From NCBI GenBank assembly GCA_034509495.1, contig CM067521.1, positions 18,969,039-19,033,038 of the forward strand: a stretch of 64,000 bases of DNA, given 5' to 3'. This stretch comes from Acestrorhynchus altus (taxonomy: Eukaryota > Chordata > Actinopteri > Characiformes > Acestrorhynchidae). Below are positions 38,401 to 50,400 of the stretch, piece by piece. Position 1 is the stretch's first letter; each line of letters opens with the position of its first letter. A program made the translations under genes and the position numbers. Below the pieces are notes generated by a model. That model was not told where the DNA came from and made no database searches. It was given only the letters and a program-made list of their open reading frames with translations.

Positions 38401-41400
38401 TGATTATTTAGCCATGAATTGGGTTTATTGAAATTTTTCCATTACCACAAAATGTAGTTGATCACCCAAGACATTTGGTGTCCAGGGTTTTTCTTCAGTT
38501 TTACACTTGACCTGCCAGGCTGTTTCGAACATGAACCAGTATTGGAAGCTTGCAGCTTATAAACCTGTGTTTCAGGAGTGGAGGTCGGCCAGGATCAGGA
38601 ATTTGCAGTCTCCACAAAGGGAGCAGGCGGACAGGGAAAGCTGGAAGCCCGCATCAATCCCCCGTCAGGCAAATCTGTGCCATGTGTGGTGGAGCCCCAG
38701 CCTGCTAAAGGAGTCAGCCTGGTGAAGTACACCCCTAAAGAGGAGGGCGTCTACGCTGTGGAAGTTATTTATGATGGAAATCCAGTGCCAGGGAGCCCTT
38801 TCCCTGTGGATGCTATGCTTCCCCCAGACCCAAGCAAGGTTGGAGCTCCTCAAAAATGAGAATTTAGGCTGTTGACATTGTTGGAGACTGTAGTAAATTG
38901 CAAATACTGACTGTGTAATCCTGAGAAGGCTTTTTTTCCTTAGTTTTGTTACTCTTCAAATTAATTTATATTCAGTATTGACTGAATTGAATAGCCTCTT
39001 AATTAAAATCAATTTAAATAAAATTGAAATAAAAAAAATTAAAAAAATAAATTAAATAAATTATTAATTTTAAATTAATTATAAATTTTTGCCTAACTGG
39101 TTATGGTCACTATACTCCATAGTTCCTCTCTCATTTGAATGTCTCTGCAGGTGAAAGCCTTTGGTCCAGGACTGAAAGGAGGCTTGGTTGGGAACCCTGC
39201 CGAATTCACGATTGACACCAAGGGTGCTGGTACAGGTGGGCTTGGCCTGACAGTAGAGGGTCCCACTGAAGCCAAAATTGAGTGCTCCGACAATGGTGAC
39301 GGCACCTGCTCTGTGTCCTACCTGCCGACTGAGCCTGGAGAATATCTGGTCAACATTCTCTTTGAGAATGTCCATATCCCTGGCTCACCCTTTCATGCTG
39401 ACATCCAGTACCCCTTTGACCACACCAAGGTAGTGGCCTCAGGCTCAGGCCTGAAGCGCGGAAAGGTGGGAGAGATCAGCGTGGTGAACGTGGACTGTGC
39501 CAAAGCTGGGCCTGGTCAGTTGGCACTGGAGGCAGTGTCCGACACAGGCTCCAAGGCCAAGACCGAAGTGCTTGACAACAAGGACGGCACTTATACGGTC
39601 ACCTACGTGCCTTTGTCAGCTGGCATGTACACACTGCTGCTGAAATACGGTGGACAGACTGTTCCTAACTTCCCTGCCAAGGTGGTGGTTGATCCAGCTG
39701 TAGACACCAGCAAAGTGAAGGTGTTTGGGCCAGGAGTTGCAGGAGAAGGTAAACACATGTTTGTTGGATGTATTTAATATATTTTGTCAATATGCTGTCA
39801 ATATGCTGCTCATATTTTCAAAGCTAGGCCAGGAACACTGTGTTGTGTACAGTATACAGTAGCTGTCATAGAAAGAGTAGTATCTATGTTTAAAACCCTG
39901 TAATATTGCTCCACATGCTTCTTTCACTTCAGATACTGCTTCTGTAACATGTAGCTTGTCAACAAATGCGTGTGTACAGCTGTCCATGACTGTGTGCTCA
40001 AAGCAAGATTTGCATTTACAGTAGTGATGTGAAAGTGAATTATACTTCCTGAGTGTAGGGGGAGCCCAGAGTCACAAAATGCCAATTCTTGCATAATGCT
40101 GCTTTAAGCCCATTTAAACATGATGAAAGTGAGTTTATATAAAAGCTGGACTAGGCAGCCAGTGTACCAGGAGTGAGGCAATTTTTGCTCTCTCTGACTA
40201 CCAGATATGGATGGCTGTGGCATCACTGCGGATTTAGCATTAGCCCCGTCAGTCTTTAAACGATTCAAATGAAAACTCCTCTGGAGCCATTATTGTAGCT
40301 AGTTTACATATTCAAAGATTTAATCAGTCTTACTGTATCAAATGGATTAAAATATAAAGCTGGAAATTAGGATTAAATATATCTGGTTTAATGCGCTTCA
40401 TTTATATATGCCATTTTTCACATCACAGGACATCCATAATGTGTGTGTCTAATAGACTGTAAATCAGGTTCACCACTTCTAGTTGCTTAAATCCATAATC
40501 ATTCGACTCATCCCATTTGAGCGAGTCTCCTTGTTTTCCTGGTTCCCATGACATCATGAGTTGTCTTTAGACTCCTATGGTTTTCTAACTACCTCTTTTC
40601 AGAGATGTGTTATTATGGATGCCTCTTTCAGAACCTCTCCACTCAGTCTTGTTATACTCTGAATGACCTCAGCCTCAGCTGAGTCCTTCATCTTAAAGGT
40701 CTTGGTGAAAGATTTCAGTTTTACTTCAAAAGCCCAAGAGTGGCGTTGACACTTTTATGATGGAGATGAATTACTTTATGAGAAGAATGTCATTCTTTAA
40801 AACCTCATATTCTCTTGTGTTTTTCTTCCTTTCGGCATTCCTGTCAGAAGTGTGCATCACTTGCCTTTCTTTTTTCCTTTTTTGTCCTTCAGGCATCTTC
40901 AGAGAGGCCACCACTGACTTCACTGTGGACGCCAGAGCTTTGACCAAAGTCGGAGGGAAGCACATTAAGGCTCAAGTTAAGAACCCATCAGGCGCTGCCA
41001 CAGACTGTGTCATCAGTGACCAGGCCGATGGCACATACAAAGTGGAGTACACGCCCTTTGAAAATGGTACTGCAAAATCACAGTGCTCCACTTTATTACT
41101 GCTGAGACAGATTAAGTTTGCTAAACCTTGCACTGCAGTATGTAATGAAGTGTTTTAAATACCGGGTGTGTTTTGTTACTTACAGGTGTTCATGCTGTAG
41201 AGGTGCTTTATGATGAGACCCCTGTGCCTAAGAGCCCATTCCAGGTCAGTGTGAGTGAGGGCTGTGATCCTACACGAGTTGTAGCTAAAGGTCCTGGACT
41301 GGCGGAAGGTTTAACTGACAAACCTAACAAGTTCTCAATCATCACCAGGTACATCAGCCTTTTAGGTCATGCTTTTAAAGATTTTTGTCATGCTATAAAA

Positions 41401-44400
41401 ACTCTGAAACACCCTTGGCCTTTTGATGACTTACCTAGCTTTGCATTTCTGTTCTATGACTATTTGGACAAAAGTATTGGGACACCCACTCATTATTTAT
41501 TCAGAAATCAAGGGTAGTGAACAGTTTATCCTGTTTTTGTTAGAGTAACTGTCTCCTTCCTGGGTAGACTACTGCGTTTGAGCATTGCTGTGAGCATTTG
41601 ATTGCATATGAGGCCAGGATTTTGGATGATCACCACCCTAGCGCATCTAAAATTCCTCAACTCATTCTTAAAGTATTGGATGGACCATTATTCCAGAAAA
41701 CACAGTTCCACTGCTCCACAGCTCAATGCACGTTTGGCATTAGGCTTGGTTCCATGTTAACTGCTCCAGAGAGTCTTATTCTATTTGCAGTACTTCTTTA
41801 CAGTGACTAGACAACCTGTGTTTTTGCATTTGCACATCTGGGTCAGCAGAGGGTGCAGCTTAAAGTAGTTGAATGTATTCATTAGAAGGGGTGTCCATAA
41901 AGCTTTGTATGTTGTGCATGTTGAAAATGGGCTGAAACCTGTCCTGTATAGCAAATCAACAGTACATCTAGCTCAAAGTAATGAATAATTAATTTAGTGA
42001 ATAATTAAGGTATAAAATGTTGAACTATCCAGAAAAAATGAAATGTGACTAATTGCAGAGGAGCTGGTATTGGTGGCCTGGGCATCACTGTTGAGGGTCC
42101 GTCAGAGTCAAAGATGTCCTGCAAAGACAACAAAGATGGCAGCTGTAATGTGGAGTACACCCCTTATGCTCCTGGACTTTATGATGTGAATATTACATAT
42201 GGAGGCCAGCACATTCAAGGTACATAATATGGTTCCACTTACTTATATACTATGTGTGGTACTACTTACCCTTCCTGATGCACTATGCTCAGTAACATGG
42301 TATATGGAATTTAAGGAATGCATTGCGGCTAATTCATTTCTCATAGATGACAAAATGCATGTCTGAAATGAAACATGAGGACAAGATCCCATTGTTTGAA
42401 CTCCCATATACTGCTGATCCTTTAGATCTGACCCTTTAGATTGTATTACTGGCTTGTGTAAAACATGCCTATTCAAAGGGTGGTATATTGAAGTCCAAGA
42501 CATTTCAACAGCTGTTTTCAGTCTGCAAGCTCTAGATTGATCAACAAACCTTGCCTTGTATCAAGGGCACTTAAGAATAACTAAGAGTAATCTGCTTATC
42601 ATAGCTGCAGTTTTTTTTATTGAAATCACAGCTTGCATGCATTGTTTAGCTTTGGTATTCTAGCAGGTATGAATGCCCATCATTTTTCACCACACACCTA
42701 TTTTATGATGGTAAATCTCTCTAAAAAGGACTGGATGGATCATTTCATGAACATGCCCTTAAAAATACAAGAGTATAAATTAAGCATTTTAAACTCTTTC
42801 TGTTTTAATTCCCTTCTCAGGAAGCCCGTTTAAGGTGCCAGTGAAGGATGTGGTGGACTCTAGTAAAGTAAAGCTCTCTGGGCCTGGAGTGGGTTCAGGG
42901 GTAAGAGCCAAAATCCCTCAGTCCTTCACTGTGGACTGCAGCAAAGCTGGAATAGCACCACTTTCTGTAGCTGTCACTGGACCGAAAGGTAAGATACTGG
43001 ACTGGACAGTCCAGACCGCCCTGTTTTTTCCCGCCTTCCATGGAAATGTCTTTTTTTTGGGGCTGTTTTTCAACAACCAATGGAAAACACTTTAAATTGT
43101 AATAACCAATGTAGGGATGGTTTATTTTTGTTTTGAAGTCATTATTTTGAATTAAATTATCTAATTCTCTTAATTGATGATTCCCATACTTAACCCCTGT
43201 TATACAGTAAGTTATAGCAATGCAAGCTAATTGGTTGAAAAGCAGTTGAATCATACTTTTGAACAAACCTTACTGTATAATTCTGCTGAGCGGTGCTGCT
43301 AAGTTAATGACTTAAACTGCTTTAGTAACGTAAATGACCAAAAGAGTAAAAGGAACTTCAAAGGATTAAGACTGCGGTAGACGTGTAGGTTGACAAATGG
43401 ACAAGAAATAAAGTGCATGGGAAACTGAGTTTTGGTCTGAATAAGGAGCTGGAGAATGAGCTGCAGGCTGTGTAGTGAGTGAGTGGAGTTTAATGTTTAG
43501 GTCTGAGTAAGGAGCTGGAGAAGGTGTTCAGTGTGATTGGAGTTCATTACTGTGACATAGTAACAAACTGCTAGTTAAGGAACTATAATTGGCCAGGATG
43601 GTAACGTAAAAATGTATTAAGTGCAACGTTCACAGCTCAGTTAATTATTCTTTCTACTTTATTTATTTTCTGAACTCTTATAAAAGCAATAGAATTGTCG
43701 AGGTCATGTGTTTCCGTGAAATAACAGCTTGGGTGTGATGACGACATGCATCATCTGCTTCATCACACCCAAGTGTTTATTTCACAATGTGCTATGTGTG
43801 ATTTTGCTTCACTGTACCACTCCTGGGCCCAGGCTGATAAGAGCAAGTGTGCTGATTTAGGATCTGTTACTCTCTGTAACATCAATGTATTAGCTAAGCA
43901 AACAATCTGATCTCAGATCAGCAGTTTTAGAGAATCTTGATGAATGCCTGCCCTGGATTCGTAAAGTGTCAGGAGAGTCTGAACGTGAGGAAGTGTGAGT
44001 TTATTTGTAAAACATATTTCTAGACAATTCTAAGAATCCCTGCTGTCCCGTAAAAACCATGTATCTCTGTGTTTGTCCATTTTTGTTTGCTCCATTCTAC
44101 AAACTCTGTAGCTGCTCTGTACACTGTGTTAATAATACTGGATGAGTAGACCAATAAAAATGCTCTAAAATTACTGTTAATTTCTCTTACTTGCAGATAT
44201 TTAATCAAGCTCATTTTTTATGTTAAACCTATGCTGTAGCATTAAATAATGTAAAAATAACGTTTTCATATTTAGCTTTACAGAGACATACTTTGGTCTG
44301 TATTGTATCTAAACTTGTCTTTCATAGTTCAGTCTGAACACTGTGGTTTTATATGCATGCCTGCCTAGAGATAATCAGCAGGTAAGAGTAAATTGCTGTA

Positions 44401-47400
44401 ATTTAGTTATAGTAATCATTGTTTGCATTCAGGTGTGGCTGAGCCAGTTGAGATAACCAACAATGGAGATGGTACACACACTGTAGCCTACACACCCTTA
44501 GTGGAAGGGCCTTATTCTGTGGCAGTGAAGTACGCTGATGAAGAGGTTCCACGCAGGTATTCTGACTCCATCACAGATGTTTTCACTTGTCCTCAGTGAT
44601 TTGGCTAATAATGTCTAATGTGTAATTGTGGCACACCGCTGTCCATTTTGTTTTTCCCAGCCCCTTTAAGCTGCGAGTACTGCCCACTCATGATGCCAGT
44701 AAGGTTCGTGCTAGTGGTCCGGGTTTGACCACAGGTCTGCCCGCCAGCCTGCCTGTAGAGTTCACCATCGATGCCAAGGACGCCGGAGAGGGCCAACTGT
44801 CAGTCCAGATCACAGTGAGTCCCAGCATGGAAAACTACTGTCCTTTGTAGTTTGAGCAAAGCCACTCACTTTTTACCCTCATTACAGTATTTGCATGCAG
44901 AACACTATTAGGAACATTGTACTGGCTCAGGTGACTCAGGACACCTTTTGCTCTCACAACTGCTTAGATTGCTTCGTAGGGTTGATTTAATAAGGTGTTG
45001 ATATATGTTGATCTGGATTGAATTTCACAATTCTTGCAGATTTTATCTCCCGTTCTGGATCACGGTCATTGGTATTAACTGGCCCAAACTAGCAAGAACA
45101 CATTCCACCAGCCTAGAATGGTGGCTCTGCCTCCTAGTCTGCTACAGAAAATTATACAGTCATTCTGTGAAGCAAACCATGTGACTACACAAATTATACA
45201 AATGAAGCCTAGTAAAGGCAAGTCTGCTGGATTGCAGGCAAGACTGCAGTATCTACTTCACTATGTCTGGCACCAACAGTCATACCTCACTTAAAATCAC
45301 TGATCATCCTTGGTCTTCTTCCCTTCTGATGGATGATCATAAACATTACCAGACATTTTTATGCACTGATACCACATAACTGGCTAATTAGATGAATGCA
45401 TAAATGAACAGTTGTGCTTCATCTGGTTGTTTCATGATGACACAAAACTAATTATAGTTCATGCAATGATATCCATATATTATCATGGATTCCTAGTTCT
45501 CTTTATTCATTTCTGCATTTGGAAGCACTACGTTATTTAATCTCCTCTTGGGCTGTTTGAGAAATGACCACATTGGTCATCCAGATTTAGCTTTAGACAT
45601 ATCATCATGCAACACCTCTCCCCCTTAGCTCCATGTTTCGTCCTTTCCAGCCAAAAGCTTGTCTGTAGATCAGCTTAAGATGCTGTGATGAGATAAATGG
45701 GCATTTTCCTGAAGCCAAACTCATTCCCATAAGCAGGAGTCTGTGTCTCGGTAGTCCCCCATAGAAACAAATGACTCTCTTGCTCCTCCTTTTTCATTGT
45801 CTGCTAACTGATGAAGTTCCTCTGTGTGATTATAGAGGATATAAACTACTTTTTGATCCCCAGTGGCACTTCTGAGATTTTGTGCTGTGTACTGTGTTCA
45901 GTTCATGTTGAGAACTCTTTGCTCCTTGGCTGGAGGAGGCATGTTGCTGAATTCTGTGGTGCTCTCTCAGTCATCCTGTCACCACACTGCCTTTGGCGGT
46001 GTATAAGAACAGGCTACAGACAGCTCTGCTGTATTTTATATATTAAATTAAATTTTCAGGACCAAGATGGGAAACTGAAGAAAGCCAACATTCAGGACAA
46101 CCAGGACGGGACATACAAGGTATCCTACGTGCCAGACAAGGTGGGCCGCTATACAATAGTAATCAAGTACGGTGGTGATGAGATCCCAACATCTCCATAC
46201 AGAGTGCGAGCAACAACAACAGGAGATGCCAGCAAGTGCACGGTCACCGGTAAGTGCTTGGAAACAGTCACAACAAAGCCATAATTTAGCTAAAATTTTC
46301 CCCTTGTCTTGAATCTTCCCTAAAATGTATATTAATTTTCTTACAATTAAAACAAAGCATTGAATGCAAACCTATAAAAATGAAATAAATTCACAATAAA
46401 GTCTATAAAGTGAATGAGGTAACTCTCTCAACAAAAACTGAACATCTGCTTCTCATCCGACAGGCCCTGGCATTGGCCCTACTATTGGCATTGGGGAGCA
46501 GGTGGGCTTTGTAGTGAACACTAAAGGTGCTGGGAAAGGCAAGGTGTCCTGTGTTGTGGTCACCCCTGATGGGACAGAGGTGGAGGCCGATGTCATTGAG
46601 AATGAGGACGGGACCTTCGACATCTTCTACAATGCCCCAAAGCCAGGCACTTATGTTATCTATGTTCGCTTTGGTGGAGAAAACATCCCCAGGAGCCCCT
46701 TCAGGGTCATGGTGAGGTTCAGCCATTATCATCAGCTCTCTGTTCAGCAGTATAGCAGTGGCAAAACTTTTGTTGCTTGGCTCAGATTTAATTTGAGTTT
46801 GGAAATGAGAAAGTGCACATTCTGTGATGCAGTTTGGTGGGCGTTATATTAGCAAATTAAGAATCTTATCACAGCAATTGACAGCAAAGTGGTAAACTAA
46901 CATCTGCTAACTCACAGGCCTAGTTATTCAGGTGCTATAGGGTCTATTCATCAATTATCAACTGCACAGCACTAGATTATTTGCTATAACAGAGTGGTAA
47001 AGTAACAACACAGCATACATACTAGTAATAATCCACATTATAATGGAAAAATCATGTGGCTTGTCATTGGCAGCTGGAATCTGAGAGAGCAAAATTGATC
47101 ATGCTCTCTCTGGGTGGGTAGATGGCGTGCTCTCCTCGCATCACACCTAGTGAGATGCTGGTTGGCACAGGCATCTGTTAGCCATTGCATTGGAGCTGTG
47201 GACTCTGAGGGCTTTGACTGACCAGCAGTGATGCAATGGCTTCCCTCGTATTGTATGTGTACCCTCCTAGTGTCAGGATGCATCGTATGTGACGGGGAAG
47301 AGTCCCAAATTTGGGGGGGAAATTAGGATAAATAAAAGAAATGTGTAATTCAGGCTTTATTGAACAAAAAACATCCCAATAAACCCCTGATTTATGTTAT

Positions 47401-50400
47401 TTATTGGTATTGTTATGTATTAGGAGCAAGGATGTGCCATGACATTGGAATCATGTTGTGTTTATTGCATATAATTAGCATGTTTAAACCCACCCTGTTC
47501 TGAAATCCTAACACCACCATCCTCTCTGACCTGTGGGTGTGTGTAACCCTACTCTTTCATTTCCCAGGCTACTGATGAGGATTCTCTGTTGCAGCCGCAG
47601 GCAGTCCAACAACAGCAGCAGCAGTCCAACCAAGCTGCTCCAGGAGTCGGCTTCCAGGCCTGGGTACACACTCTTTCCACACTGCCTCATCTCTGTCATC
47701 TTTCTTCCTCATCTTTCTCTCATCCCCTTCTTTTTCCCCAAACAGTGTGCACCTATTAAGGGAGCTTGAATACACCACTGCCTTCACTATGTCCTCTTTT
47801 TCAGCCCTTGCACTGACCTCAAGGCTGTGCCCACTTTTTCATCAACCACTTGTTTGTCTTGGACTCCCTCTCTTCACCTTTTCTCCTCCCCTCTCTCTGT
47901 CATGATGTAAGCGATTTCCATCCAGTTATGCCTTCTTCTGACCAATCAAGCATCATTCTTTTCAGGAAATGGTTGTCCATTCATGGCTCATCTCCTCCTT
48001 CTCCTCCCTGAATCGGCACTCTGTTCTGTTCTCCTCTGTGTCCGATTAGGCCTGGAAGGGGCTCTGATTTTCCTTTTTTTCCCACTAGCATGTTTCATTT
48101 GTGGCAAGGTTTTGGGAAACTCTGTCTGAAAGAGTTTAGAGTGTCTACGTTTTGCTTGGAAGCAGATCTGCTGTGAAATAAACTGAAATGACCTGCATGG
48201 CAACCAATTCTACCTACAGTTACATGTCTAGGCAAATGTAGTGCAAGGACAAGGATTGCCATGCTTTATTCATACAAACCTCTCCAGACATCTGGCTTTC
48301 CGTTATTCCACCAAGTGTTGGTGGTTTAATATTTGTGGTCACCACTGTAAACCTCCATTCAACCAGGGATTTTGACACCTCATGTCCTGTGTCGCCCCAT
48401 TGACCGTATACCAATGTTTCCTCCAGACAAGGAAAATGGGGTGTGTAAAGGAATACAAAAAAGACCTATACTTAACTGATGAGTACATAAAGAAGGCCAG
48501 CATGTGCCAATACCATCTCTCTTTCCACTTGGTTCCTATGGTTATGGGTGTTTTATTTTCCGCTTCATTAGTACTTCTCTTTTTCCAGACTGTTCCAGGT
48601 GTGCTGGGAGTTTGAATCATCATATTCTATTTTCCCTTTCCTTGGTAACTCCATTCTTCATCCATCCAGTGCACGTCTTACTGCAGCTGAACTAAGACTC
48701 CTTCAGTCTCACCTTTCCTGTTCTTCCATAGTTCTTTCACTTGAATAATGGATTGAAATGCTTTCTGGTGCATCTAGTGTTTTTTTTTTTTATCTCACAG
48801 GTCACGGATGGAGCCTATATTCCAGTAAACAGTATGAACGGCACTGGGTTCCGGCCTTTTGACATGGTGATTCCATTTGCCTTCAGGAAGGGTGAAATCA
48901 CAGGTCAGGAACAGTTCTGATCACAGCTATACTATAAATCCCCTGTCCTTTGTGAATATAGATATGATCATATACCTAGCTGTAATAACTAGCTCTAATA
49001 AAGGGTTCTCCTCATATTTCCTCTACAGGGGAAGTCTACATGCCATCCGGCAAAACAGCTCAGCCTGAGATCATTGACAACAAGGATGGAACGGTCACTG
49101 TGAAATATGCCCCTACAGAGGCAGGACTTCATGAGATGCACATCAAATTCAATGGCTCCCACATACCAGGTAAGAGTAGCAAAAAGAGTGTGTCTGTGTT
49201 TTTGACATTTCTATGTTAGGCTCAGCTTTACTGGTTGTGAGACAATTTACTAATTGGCAGCCACTGCATTTTCATAAACAGATGCTGACTGTCCTCCCAT
49301 AAAATACATTACCTATCTTGAAAGTCTTTCATTTTTTGTGTCAGGACCCATCCATGTGTATCCAGACATTTTGAAAATTTGAAGATTTTCTCCAGTGTTA
49401 GGTTTTTTGCAACAAAAGGGCCTACAAATGCTCACATAACTGTGCAGTCAAGCAGAGCGTGCCAGTACTTCATTTAATGGAGACTTCATCAAGAAACAGC
49501 AAAGCAGTTAAGCACCTAAAAAGCACATGTTCTAACAGATTTCCTCACTTTGTTCAAACAGCAGGTCTCCAAAAAACCTGATTTTTACTATGAAAAAGGC
49601 TGAGAAGGGGAGTTTTTTTTTGGCCTGTCCACACAAAAACATTGAACACCGGATTCTCGTGAAACTTCACCCTGGAGAGCGTTTTGTGACCTGATATGCG
49701 GTGTTTATGTGGACAGGGGGCTAAAATGCAGGGGAAAACTGAATTTTGAGGGGTGGAGGGAAGATGAAAAGATTCACCTTTGGAGAGAAGTGGGAGGGTA
49801 AAGGAGACATCATTTGGGATGTGATTTATTTTGAAGTGATGAAAGATCTCCTGCATGACATCAGGCTCAGAGAATTTGTACAGCACTGGGAAAATACAGG
49901 AACTGTACAGTCGAGCTCCTCGTGTGCAGGCTTGTATAATGGCTTTGCCTTAACATTATCCCAGTCACCGATCCGCCACAGTCACCTGCCACAGAAAGGA
50001 TTAGGTATTGAGCCTAATGCCAACAAGACAAGCCCTACAACCCATACCCAAAGCAGTTATTTTACCTTACAAGGCAGCAAAGGCATGATATTGTCTTTGA
50101 TTCACTATGTCTATTGGAAGCCTCTTCCGTGCAATGGGTTGTAATTTGCCCCGGGTAAACAGTGACTCAGGCCTTATTGCACATGTGGATATCCTGTTCA
50201 GTATTAACAATGGAACTGGATAAAGTAGCCATTGTTTATTGTTTGACATTAAACTGCTGACGGGCTCCAAATTAGATATGCTACACCTCTTTTTAAATAT
50301 TTTTCTTCAACAAGTCATTCAACAAGAGTGCAAAATAAGCAAATGTTTTGCTTCAGATTCAATTTTTTTGCATGACCATAACTGTCTCTTGCAAGTCAAG

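Larger units (their letters stand above)
46712..47567 (+). other. flnb: flnb intron 28, upstream of the hinge-1 exon
   Basis: 856 nt. It carries a SINE body and tail (about 47050-47345), an ACTAAC...TAAC pair at 46896-46911 that fits a QKI site, and TAGCATG at 47476-47482 that fits an RBFOX core. Their use as splicing elements is inferred. Confidence 0.6.
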
